DNA from: JBEKEX01 sp050013615
GTDB lineage: Bacteria; Chloroflexota; Anaerolineae; Anaerolineales; Anaerolineaceae
Assembly: GCA_050013615.1 (NCBI GenBank)
Contig: JBEKEX010000115.1
Location: forward strand, 1 to 8,412
DNA length: 8,412 bases
Direction of reading: 5' to 3'
This document shows positions 1-5,715 of this stretch, piece by piece (the stretch's first letter is position 1; each line of letters opens with the position of its first letter). The position numbers and the translations under genes are program-made. The notes below the pieces were generated by a model. It did no database searches. It worked only from the letters and a program-made list of their open reading frames with translations, and was not told the DNA's origin.

Positions 1-820
1 CTTGAGCCAGGTGGGAAGCGATGTTGTCCCGGGCGATGAACGTCAACTGGATGAACAGCATGGTCAAGACTCTTGGCCCAAGCAACTTGAGCACTTGTAT
101 GACCTGGGCATCGTGGAAATCGATCTTTGGCCGCCAACGGAAGCCATAGATCACCAGGCCGGGGATCTGGATCGTGAAGTGAAGTGCGGCTCCGATCACG
201 ACACCATAGACCAGGCCCTGCACCCCCAACCCCATCGCCGGGAGTGTAATCGGTCCAATTTGATAACCGGTGGCGGGCGCAAGGATCGTAGCGCCAAAGA
301 TCTGCCCCAGGTTATACATCAAGGGCGCCATGGCCGGCAGCAAAAAGTGTTGGTTGGCCTGTAAGCCAGCCACCGCCAAGCCGCTGAAAGAGAAGATCAA
401 AGTGGCAATCAGGTCCAGTCGCATCAGACGAATGACCAAATCTTGCTGAGTGGCCGAAAATCCCGGCGCCACCCCCCAGGCAGAGCGCACCAATGGCTCG
501 GCAAAGAACGTGATGAGCAGCGCCAGCACCGCTGTCACCAGAAAAGCAATGTTCGCAATCTGGCTGAACAAAGCCCAGGCTTTATCACGCCCCTCCTTGG
601 TCAACACTTCTGACAGCACCGGGATGAACGCCAGTGCCAGGCCGCCGCCGGTGATCAACACATAGAGCATATCGGGGATGTTATTGGCGACGTTGAAGGC
701 GTCCAATGTGGCAGAAAGCCCAAACTGCCGGGCAATGATCACCTGGCGAAAGATTGCCAAGATTTTATCCAATGAAAAGAACACTGCAATCAACAATGAT
801 GCACGGGTCAGTCGCGACAT
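1..820 (-). CDS. murJ: MurJ/MviN-type lipid II flippase, N-terminal part (truncated by window edge)
   Basis: This is a polytopic membrane protein of the MOP superfamily; MurJ moves the lipid-linked peptidoglycan precursor (lipid II) across the cytoplasmic membrane. The minus frame is open from 820 to the left edge, giving 273 residues of a protein that is usually about 500 long. Family marks seen are an N-terminal hydrophobic helix, R25 in IFRQVIIARQFG, LDAFNVANNIPDML (about 39-52), then GGGLALAFIPVLSE (58-71), and later hydrophobic segments separated by short polar loops. The ATG at 820 was chosen because AGGAG (829-833, read on the minus strand) lies 8 nt upstream; an in-frame ATG at 826 is too close to it. 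The gene diverges from the zur operon. A general MOP-family exporter (for example of another lipid-linked glycan) is the alternative, but the N-terminal pattern is MurJ-like. Confidence 0.87.
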   Translation of the reverse strand, partial: MSRLTRASLLIAVFFSLDKILAIFRQVIIARQFGLSATLDAFNVANNIPDMLYVLITGGGLALAFIPVLSEVLTKEGRDKAWALFSQIANIAFLVTAVLALLITFFAEPLVRSAWGVAPGFSATQQDLVIRLMRLDLIATLIFSFSGLAVAGLQANQHFLLPAMAPLMYNLGQIFGATILAPATGYQIGPITLPAMGLGVQGLVYGVVIGAALHFTIQIPGLVIYGFRWRPKIDFHDAQVIQVLKLLGPRVLTMLFIQLTFIARDNIASHLAQ

Positions 821-897
821 GAGCATTTCTCCTGAAGTGCTTGGTTCTTCAGCACAACGAAAGGTTCTCTATTGGATGAGATATGTATGCTGGGTTT

Positions 898-906
898 AAT
901 ATAGCA
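898..906 (-). promoter_or_regulatory. Extended -10 promoter of murJ
   Basis: Read on the minus strand the bases are TGCTATATT, an extended -10 (TGn plus a hexamer matching TATAAT at 5 of 6 positions). No convincing -35 lies 16-18 bp further upstream, which is common for extended -10 promoters. A start near 891 would leave a leader of about 70 nt before murJ. It mirrors the rightward promoter at 934-942. Confidence 0.5.
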
Positions 907-940
907 CAACATTGTCGATTTTTTGCCTCTTTGTGCTATA
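900..940. repeat. 10-bp inverted repeat linking the two divergent promoters
   Basis: TATAGCACAA at 900-909 is the exact reverse complement of TTGTGCTATA at 931-940, with 21 nt between the arms. Each arm contains the TGCTATA core of one of the two divergent extended -10 elements, so part of the symmetry follows from having two similar promoters facing apart; the outer CACAA/TTGTG bases are not needed for that. It could also fold as a hairpin or serve as a second operator. Confidence 0.55.
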
Positions 941-949
941 ATGAAAATG
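934..949 (+). promoter_or_regulatory. Extended -10 promoter of the zur/metal-importer operon
   Basis: TGC at 934-936 is followed directly by a perfect TATAAT at 937-942, the ideal extended -10. The -35 region is poor (TTGTCG at 912-917, spacer 19 bp), which an extended -10 can offset. Transcription would begin near 949, inside the palindromic operator, giving a leader of about 28 nt to the proposed start at 977. Confidence 0.75.
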
Positions 950-960
950 ATTTTCATTAT
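938..960. promoter_or_regulatory. Zur/Fur-type operator, perfect 11-1-11 palindrome
   Basis: The left arm ATAATGAAAAT (938-948) and right arm ATTTTCATTAT (950-960) are exact reverse complements around G949. The core TGAAAATGATTTTCA (943-957) has the 7-1-7 form of Fur-family sites and resembles actinobacterial Zur boxes; the classical Fur core is TGATAATNATTATCA, which differs at one base per arm. The site overlaps most of the -10 (937-942) and the predicted start point, so a bound repressor would block RNA polymerase. The next gene encodes a Fur-family protein, which indicates autoregulation. Whether Zn, Fe or Mn is the signal is inferred, not seen. Confidence 0.85.
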
Positions 961-965
961 CAAGT

Positions 966-979
966 GGAGGTATATTACG
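966..979 (+). promoter_or_regulatory. Shine-Dalgarno GGAGG and the ACG that seems to start zur
   Basis: GGAGG (966-970) is followed after 6 nt by ACG (977-979) in the zur frame, then GAA CAA GAA GAT. No in-frame ATG, GTG or TTG lies between the ribosome site and the conserved DNA-binding domain. ATT at 974 is in frame but only 3 nt from GGAGG. In-frame ATG codons at 941 and 947 and a TTG at 923 lie in the promoter or operator, upstream of or at the predicted transcript start. One C-to-T change would turn ACG into a normally spaced ATG. Confidence 0.55.
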
Positions 980-1438
980 GAACAAGAAGATGATGCCAAA
1001 ACCACCCTCTGGCTGGACAAACTGGAAGCCAACGGTTACCGCTTGACTGCCCCACGCCGTGCCGTCGTTCGGGTCATGGCGCAAAGCCATTTCACCCTCG
1101 ATCCCACCCGGGTATTCCTGGAATCGCGCCGTTCTTGCAACAGCCTGGGCCTGGTGACCGTCTACCGCACCTTGGAAAAACTGGAGGAACTAAGGCTCGT
1201 CCAGCGCGTCCACCAACAAGACGGCTGCCACTCTTATGTTGCTGCCGGAAACGGACATCAACACCTGCTGATCTGTAGTTCTTGCAATAAGGCTGAATAT
1301 TTTAGCGGCGACGACCTTGTTCCTCTGATGAAAACCCTGGGCACCGAGAGAGGCTATGAGATCAAGGAGCATTGGCTTCAATTATTTGGCGTCTGCAGCC
1401 AATGTCAAAAGAAAAGCCAAGCTCCAAGTCAAATATAA
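977..1438 (+). CDS. zur: Fur-family metal-sensing repressor, probably Zur
   Basis: This is a DNA-binding repressor, usually a dimer, that senses metal ions and here most likely controls its own operon through the palindrome at 938-960. From the ACG at 977 it has 153 residues, normal for the family. YRLTAPRRAVV (21-31) begins the winged helix and LGLVTVYRTLEKLEEL (57-72) is the recognition-helix region. C100xxC103 and C140xxC143 form the structural zinc site. C84 followed by H94-Q-H96 is typical of Zur rather than Fur; H79, E107 and H132 may also bind metal. Co-location with a zinc/manganese importer supports the role. The start codon is unusual (see the site at 966-979); a longer protein from ATG 947 is possible only if transcription starts at 947 and the message is leaderless. 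A manganese- or iron-sensing relative cannot be excluded. Confidence 0.85.
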   Translation, partial: TEQEDDAKTTLWLDKLEANGYRLTAPRRAVVRVMAQSHFTLDPTRVFLESRRSCNSLGLVTVYRTLEKLEELRLVQRVHQQDGCHSYVAAGNGHQHLLICSSCNKAEYFSGDDLVPLMKTLGTERGYEIKEHWLQLFGVCSQCQKKSQAPSQI

Positions 1439-1446
1439 GGGACAAG

Positions 1447-2364
1447 ATGAGAAAACTGTCTTTGATTCTTATAACGCTGCTCGCAGTTTTGTTCAGTGCA
1501 TGCGGAGCGACGCAACCAGCAAACAGTTCAACTACTACGCCTGACGTTCCGACCGTCCTGGCAACCACGTCATTTCTGGCCGATCTGGCACAAAATGTGG
1601 CAGGTGACCGCCTCCAGGTGGGAATATTAATTCCCCTGGGAGTCGATCCCCACGAATACGAGCCGACACCGCAAGACGTGGCAAAGCTTTCCAACAGCCA
1701 GGTGCTGATCGTCAACGGCATCAACTATGAATTTTGGTTACAAAAAACGTTGAACGGAGTCGGTGGAAACAGGCAGATCATTACCGCTACGACCGGCATG
1801 ACGCCGCTCTCCGATCCGTCAGGAACTGAGGCCGCAGGCGACCCCCACATGTGGCTGGATGTTTCCAAAGCGGTCAACTATGTGAAAAACATTCGTGATG
1901 GGTTAATCCAGGCCGACCCGGTCGGGAAAGACATCTACACTCAAAACGCAGATACTTATATTGCCAAGCTTAATGCACTCGACCAATGGATCAAAGACCA
2001 AGTCTCCCAGATCCCTGCAGACAAGCGCTTGTTGGTCACCAACCACGACAGCCTGGGATATTTCTCGCAGGCCTATGGCTTCACCGTCGTGGGAGCCGTC
2101 ATCCCCAGTGTCACCACCGATGCTTCACCCTCGGCGCAACAAATGGCGAATCTGATCCAGGTCATCAAATCGAGCGGCGCGCCGGCTATTTTCGTCGAAA
2201 CGGGTGTGAATACCGCCCTGGCCGATCAAATCGGTACGGAAGCGAACGTCAAGGTGATCACGAATCTCTATCTTGAAACACTCTCTGTACCCAATGGCCC
2301 GGCTCCTGACTATATCGACATGATGAAATATGATGTCACTCAGATCGTCAATGCTTTGAAATGA
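1447..2364 (+). CDS. znuA: Metal ABC transporter substrate-binding lipoprotein (ZnuA/TroA class)
   Basis: This is the extracytoplasmic receptor that captures Zn2+ (or Mn2+) and passes it to the membrane permease. It has 305 residues, with a lipoprotein signal peptide ending in LFSAC (lipidated C19) and a low-complexity Ser/Thr linker (about 20-35). Likely ligands are H69 (GVDPHEYEP), H134 (GDPHMWLD) and H200 (VTNHDSLGYF), spaced as in TroA. The fourth, acidic ligand appears to be E277 (NLYLETLS), where many relatives have Asp. The His-rich loop typical of zinc-specific ZnuA is absent. The ATG at 1447 was chosen because AGGGA (1438-1442) precedes it and a signal peptide follows directly; in-frame upstream codons lie inside zur. 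It starts 8 nt after the zur stop. The family is certain, the metal is not. Confidence 0.92.
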   Translation: MRKLSLILITLLAVLFSACGATQPANSSTTTPDVPTVLATTSFLADLAQNVAGDRLQVGILIPLGVDPHEYEPTPQDVAKLSNSQVLIVNGINYEFWLQKTLNGVGGNRQIITATTGMTPLSDPSGTEAAGDPHMWLDVSKAVNYVKNIRDGLIQADPVGKDIYTQNADTYIAKLNALDQWIKDQVSQIPADKRLLVTNHDSLGYFSQAYGFTVVGAVIPSVTTDASPSAQQMANLIQVIKSSGAPAIFVETGVNTALADQIGTEANVKVITNLYLETLSVPNGPAPDYIDMMKYDVTQIVNALK

Positions 2365-2397
2365 CACTTCTTACGGAAAGAGATTGCGAAGGGATAA

Positions 2398-3201
2398 ATG
2401 AAAAAAGAAGAATTGTTACAATCTCCCGCCAGGCTGGAACTCGACGATGTGACCGCCTCCTATGACGGTCACGTCGCCTTGGAAGATATCTCGTTTGTGA
2501 TCGATCACGGTGACCAGGTTGCTGTGGTGGGCCCGAACGGAGCCGGCAAATCCACCCTCTTCAAAGTGCTGGTGGGCCTGGTGCCGGTGCGCACCGGGAA
2601 TATCCGCATCCATGGGTTGCCTCTGGGGCACCACCAGGACTGTGTAGCCTACGTGCCCCAACGCGAAGAAGTCGATTGGAAATTCCCGGTGACAGTGGAA
2701 GATGTGGTGATGATGGGCCGGTACGAACGGTTTGGCTGGTTAGGCCGACCCGCACAAGCCGACCGCCAGGTAGTGAAGCATAGCCTTGAACAAATGGGGA
2801 TTGAATCACTGTCCAAACGGCGCATCGAAGAGCTTTCCGGCGGGCAGCAGCAGCGCACCTTCCTCGCCCGCGCCCTAGCCCAAGAACCCCACATCCTGCT
2901 TATGGACGAGCCCTTCACCGGCGTGGACGTCACCACCCAGGAGACCACCCTAGTACTTCTGGAACGATTGCGTGAGCAGCAAGTCACCGTGCTGGTCTCG
3001 ACCCATGACCTCAACATGGCCTCCGAAAGATTCAAAAAGGTCATGCTGATCAACCACCGATTAATCGCCCTGGGCACACCGGCAGAGGTCTTCACTCCAC
3101 CCAACATCTCGGCAGCCTTTGGCAGCCACGTCCTTTATACCAACGGTGCGATGGTGGTCGACCAATGCTGCCCCGGCGACGAGGAAAGGAGTCATGCATG
3201 A
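2398..3201 (+). CDS. znuC: Metal ABC transporter ATP-binding protein
   Basis: This cytoplasmic ATPase powers the metal importer. It has 267 residues and all ABC motifs: Walker A GPNGAGKST (45-53), Q-loop Q88, signature LSGGQQQR (146-153), Walker B ILLMDEP (166-172, catalytic E171) and H-loop H203. The stretch after the Q-loop, VPQREEVDWKFPVTVEDVV (86-104), closely resembles TroB/SitB/MntB proteins of manganese or iron importers, which weakens a pure zinc reading. GAAGGGA (2388-2394) precedes the ATG. It lies 33 nt after the receptor gene and its stop overlaps the permease start by 4 nt (ATGA), a sign of coupled translation. The tail has an unremarkable CC pair at 257-258. Confidence 0.93.
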   Translation: MKKEELLQSPARLELDDVTASYDGHVALEDISFVIDHGDQVAVVGPNGAGKSTLFKVLVGLVPVRTGNIRIHGLPLGHHQDCVAYVPQREEVDWKFPVTVEDVVMMGRYERFGWLGRPAQADRQVVKHSLEQMGIESLSKRRIEELSGGQQQRTFLARALAQEPHILLMDEPFTGVDVTTQETTLVLLERLREQQVTVLVSTHDLNMASERFKKVMLINHRLIALGTPAEVFTPPNISAAFGSHVLYTNGAMVVDQCCPGDEERSHA

Positions 3202-4043
3202 TCGCCTGGCTCATCCAACCGCTCACTTATGGCTTCATGCTGCGCGGGATGGTGGCCGCCGTGATCGTCGGCATCGTTTGCGCCATCATCGGCTGTTACG
3301 TAGTGCTGCGCGGCATGGCATTCATTGGGGATGCGCTTTCACATGCCATCCTGCCCGGCGTTGCTATCTCGTACTTGTTAGGCGGTAACCTGTTGATCGG
3401 CGCTTTGGTCGCAGCCGTCATCGTGGCACTGGGCATCGGCCTTTTTTCCCGACGAGGCGTGGTCAAAGAAGATACTGCCATCGGCATTCTATTTGCCGCC
3501 GCCCTGGCATTGGGCGTGGCGCTTATCAGTACCATCCGAACTTATGCGGTCGACCTCAGCCATATCTTGTTCGGCAACATCTTGGGGGTCAGCCCAAGCG
3601 ATTTGCTGTTGATCGCCATCCTCTCCATCATGGTCATCGGGGCAATCCTACTATTGTACCGGCCGTTCTTGATCATCTCGTTCGATCCGGTGCTTGCCAG
3701 CACGCTGCACATGCCCGCCGAATTATTGCGCAACCTGATGTTGGTACTGTTAGCCATCACCGTGGTCGTTTCACTGCAGACGGTGGGGATTGGCCTGGTT
3801 GCTGCCATGTTGATTACCCCGGCTGCCACCTCCTACCTGCTCACCCGCAGGCTGCCGTCGATGATGATGGTCGCCGCCGCCATCGGCGCCCTATCCAGTA
3901 TCATTGGCCTTTATTTAAGTTATTATTTCAATGTTGCTTCAGGTGCCGCCATTGTGTTGGTGGCGACCGGTTTCTTCATCTTGGCATTTCTGTTTGCTCC
4001 ACAGCGCGGCTGGGTCCAGCAAATGGCCCGCCGACAGGAATAA
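3198..4043 (+). CDS. znuB: Metal ABC transporter permease (ABC-3 family)
   Basis: This is the integral membrane channel of the importer, which would act as a dimer with the ATPase. It has 281 residues and about eight hydrophobic segments (roughly 12-37, two within 52-84, 92-115, 135-156, 175-193, 195-216, 222-243, 248-268). Family marks are RGMAFIGDALSHAILPGVA (38-56, with D45 and H49), VKEDTAIGILFA (89-100) and the DLSHILFGN loop (119-127). The ATG at 3198 is chosen because AGGAG (3187-3191) lies 6 nt upstream and it overlaps the ATPase stop as ATGA. An in-frame start further upstream would add a basic, non-membrane stretch inside the ATPase gene and is unlikely. Sequence does not separate zinc from manganese transport here. 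Confidence 0.93.
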   Translation: MIAWLIQPLTYGFMLRGMVAAVIVGIVCAIIGCYVVLRGMAFIGDALSHAILPGVAISYLLGGNLLIGALVAAVIVALGIGLFSRRGVVKEDTAIGILFAAALALGVALISTIRTYAVDLSHILFGNILGVSPSDLLLIAILSIMVIGAILLLYRPFLIISFDPVLASTLHMPAELLRNLMLVLLAITVVVSLQTVGIGLVAAMLITPAATSYLLTRRLPSMMMVAAAIGALSSIIGLYLSYYFNVASGAAIVLVATGFFILAFLFAPQRGWVQQMARRQE

Positions 4044-4052
4044 GGAGTTCGA

Positions 4053-4739
4053 ATGACCGACTCTAGAAAACCTAAAACTGGTAGACTCTACATCGTCGCC
4101 ACCCCCATCGGCCACAACAAAGATATCACCTTGCGCGCCATCGAAGTGCTTAACGCAGTCCAGGCGGTCGTTTGCGAGGAAACTCGCGAAGGCAGCACCC
4201 TACTGAAAAGGCTGGGTATTGCCGATAAAGAGCTCGTGACCCTAAACGAGCACAATGAGATCGAAAAAGTACCGGATCTGACCATCCGCATGTCCAAAGG
4301 GCAGGACCTGGCCTTGATCTCCGATTGCGGTACGCCGGTCTTTGCCGATCCCGGCGCTGACCTGATCCAGCAAGCGAGCGAGTCCGGCATCCCGATCATC
4401 CCCATCCCGGGGCCCTCTTCGCTCATGGCTGCGCTATCCATCCTGGATTTCAAAGTGGAGCAATTCTTGTTCGCCGGGTTCATTTCGCGTAAAACGGAAG
4501 AACGCCAAAGGCAATTACTGCGCTATAAAGACATGCACATGCCGGTCATTTTGATGGATGCACCCTACCGGCTGGCCGCACTGCTGGAAGAAGCCGCACA
4601 TACCTTCGGGGCCAACCGCACCATCACCCTGGCGTGTAATCTGACCTTGCCGAATGAGCACATTTGGCGCGGCACTATCGCTGAAATCCAAAAACGGATC
4701 GGCAAACAAAAAGCAGAGTTCATTCTCATCGTCCACTGA
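4053..4739 (+). CDS. rsmI: Short RsmI-family (tetrapyrrole methylase fold) SAM-dependent methyltransferase
   Basis: RsmI transfers a methyl group from S-adenosylmethionine to the 2'-O of C1402 in 16S rRNA. The 228-residue protein shows family motifs in order: GRLYIVATPIG (10-20), CEETREGS (41-48, usually EDTR), NEHNE (65-69), SDCGTPVFADPG (90-101, usually SDAGTPGISDPG), PIPGPSS (117-123), FLFAGFISRKTEER (138-151) and a terminal IWRGTIAEI...EFILIV. It is some 50 residues shorter than E. coli RsmI and lacks the C-terminal extension, so it may be a paralogue with another target. AAGGAG (4042-4047) precedes the ATG by 5 nt and the gene follows the permease after 9 nt, so it should be expressed with the metal operon. 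Family assignment is firm; the exact substrate is not. Confidence 0.82.
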   Translation: MTDSRKPKTGRLYIVATPIGHNKDITLRAIEVLNAVQAVVCEETREGSTLLKRLGIADKELVTLNEHNEIEKVPDLTIRMSKGQDLALISDCGTPVFADPGADLIQQASESGIPIIPIPGPSSLMAALSILDFKVEQFLFAGFISRKTEERQRQLLRYKDMHMPVILMDAPYRLAALLEEAAHTFGANRTITLACNLTLPNEHIWRGTIAEIQKRIGKQKAEFILIVH

Positions 4740-4901
4740 GGAGCAACATTGTCATCGCGAGACCTGGCCCTCAGTGGGCTTGTTATCGTGCAACCCAAAC
4801 GTCGGATTTGCGTAAATAAACATAGGGTTACATAAACCAAATTCATTTGTTGCCAGGGCTACCTGGAAGCGTTTCGGTATGCCCTATTTCATGGAGAAAT
4901 T
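4740..4901 (+). promoter_or_regulatory. Gap between the metal operon and the GIN lipoprotein, with a weak promoter candidate
   Basis: The gap contains TTGCGT (4808-4813), 17 bp, then CATAAA (4831-4836), a modest sigma-70-like match that would start transcription near 4843 and leave about 60 nt of leader. A small GC hairpin (GCCC 4767-4770 with GGGC 4776-4779) follows the methyltransferase stop, but it has only 4 bp and no good T-run, so I do not call it a terminator. Read-through from the metal operon is therefore possible. No convincing Zur-like palindrome or small gene was seen. Confidence 0.3.
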
Positions 4902-5636
4902 ATGAAGAATAAACTCATCTCTACCCTTTTGTTGGTTGTGCTGCTTGCATTGTTACCAGCCTGTACATTTACCGTTTCGACCGACGATGGTAAAACCGTT
5001 ACAGAGAACCCGGAAATCGGCCAAATCCACGCCCTTGATTTCAGCTCGATCGGCGACCTCACGATCACCCAAGGCGACCACGAAGCACTCACCATCACCG
5101 GTGAGCAAAATGCCGTCCAGCACATCCAGACCAAGAACAACAACGGCGTGCTGGAAATCAGCTTCGATACCAGCAATTGGTCCAACCTTTTTGACCCACT
5201 GACACCCATTCATTATTATCTGACGGTGAAAGACCTCAATTCGATCCAATTATCCGGCGCGGGTAATATCCATGCCGATTCGCTCTCACCCGATAGTATG
5301 TCGATCGATTTGACCGGTGCAGGCAATATCACCATCGACCACCTGCAAACGCAAGCCCTGAGCGTGACCCTTTCCGGTGCGGGCAACTTCGACGTCAGCG
5401 GCACCGCCACAAACCAGGACATTTCTTTGAGCGGCGTAGGTGACTACCACGGCGAGAATTTGCAAAGCGACCAGGCCAGCGTCATCCTCAGCGGCGCCGG
5501 CAGCGCCACCGTTTGGGCTAAGACCCAACTGGACGTCACCATCAGTGGTGCCGGATCGGTGAACTATTACGGTAACCCGACCGTTTCCAAGACCGTCTCC
5601 GGTGTGGGAAGTATAAAACAATTGGGTACCAAGTAA
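4902..5636 (+). CDS. Lipoprotein with GIN-type (DUF2807) repetitive beta-helix domain
   Basis: This is a predicted surface lipoprotein of 244 residues. The signal peptide ends in a lipobox, LLPAC (lipidated C21). The mature part opens with a beta-rich segment (ALDFSSIGDLTITQGDHEALTITG, about 44-67, in two stretches) typical of the head-GIN or DUF2807 family, then has seven rungs carrying [LIV][ST]G[AV]G[NDS] at about 117, 137, 157, 176, 196, 214 and 232, spaced 18-20 residues, consistent with a stacked beta-helix. Family members are often labelled putative adhesins, but their role is not established and no enzyme motif is visible. GGAG (4893-4896) lies 5 nt before the ATG. A strong terminator follows 23 nt after the stop, so it is either monocistronic or the tail of the metal operon. 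The fold is convincing; the function is unknown. Confidence 0.83.
   Translation: MKNKLISTLLLVVLLALLPACTFTVSTDDGKTVTENPEIGQIHALDFSSIGDLTITQGDHEALTITGEQNAVQHIQTKNNNGVLEISFDTSNWSNLFDPLTPIHYYLTVKDLNSIQLSGAGNIHADSLSPDSMSIDLTGAGNITIDHLQTQALSVTLSGAGNFDVSGTATNQDISLSGVGDYHGENLQSDQASVILSGAGSATVWAKTQLDVTISGAGSVNYYGNPTVSKTVSGVGSIKQLGTK
5250..5612 (+). repeat. Degenerate in-gene repeat encoding SGAG rungs
   Basis: Seven copies of a short DNA motif encoding [LIV][ST]G[AV]G[NDS] occur 54-60 nt apart inside the GIN lipoprotein gene. The copies use different synonymous codons (for example ggcgcgggt, ggtgcaggc, ggtgcgggc), so they reflect protein repeats that have diverged and not a recent DNA duplication. 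Confidence 0.7.
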
Positions 5637-5659
5637 TATCGGAACACTTACAACCATTG

Positions 5660-5701
5660 CCCTCCCGTACCTGTTCAGGCTGCGGGAGGGTTTATTTTTT
5701 T
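5660..5701 (+). terminator. Rho-independent terminator after the GIN lipoprotein
   Basis: CCCTCCCG (5660-5667) pairs perfectly with CGGGAGGG (5683-5690), and the loop contains a smaller CCTG/CAGG stem (5670-5679). The stem is followed by TTTATTTTTTT (5691-5701), the expected T-rich run. On the minus strand no T-run follows the stem, so it should act mainly on rightward transcripts, although it also lies just past the end of the leftward mutM gene. Confidence 0.92.
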
Positions 5702-5715
5702 ACGCCCCTTGGGTG

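Noticed and set aside
2..364. Plus-strand open frame of 120 codons
   Set aside because: It runs antisense to murJ, its translation has no family features, and the minus frame gives a clear flippase.
923..976. Upstream extension of zur from TTG 923 or ATG 941/947
   Set aside because: The extension is encoded by the -10 and the operator palindrome and gives a non-family sequence (MKMIFIIKWRY). The predicted transcript starts near 949. A leaderless start at 947 stays possible but less likely than a start next to GGAGG.
808..1090. Two minus-strand open frames across the murJ-zur spacer
   Set aside because: They cross both promoters, the operator and the start of zur, and have no recognisable protein features.
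4767..4780. Possible terminator after the methyltransferase gene
   Set aside because: Only a 4-bp GC stem with no proper T-run follows; too weak to call.
4788..4835. Tiny open frame starting with GTG in the 4740-4901 gap
   Set aside because: It is about 15 codons long with no ribosome site and no recognisable features.
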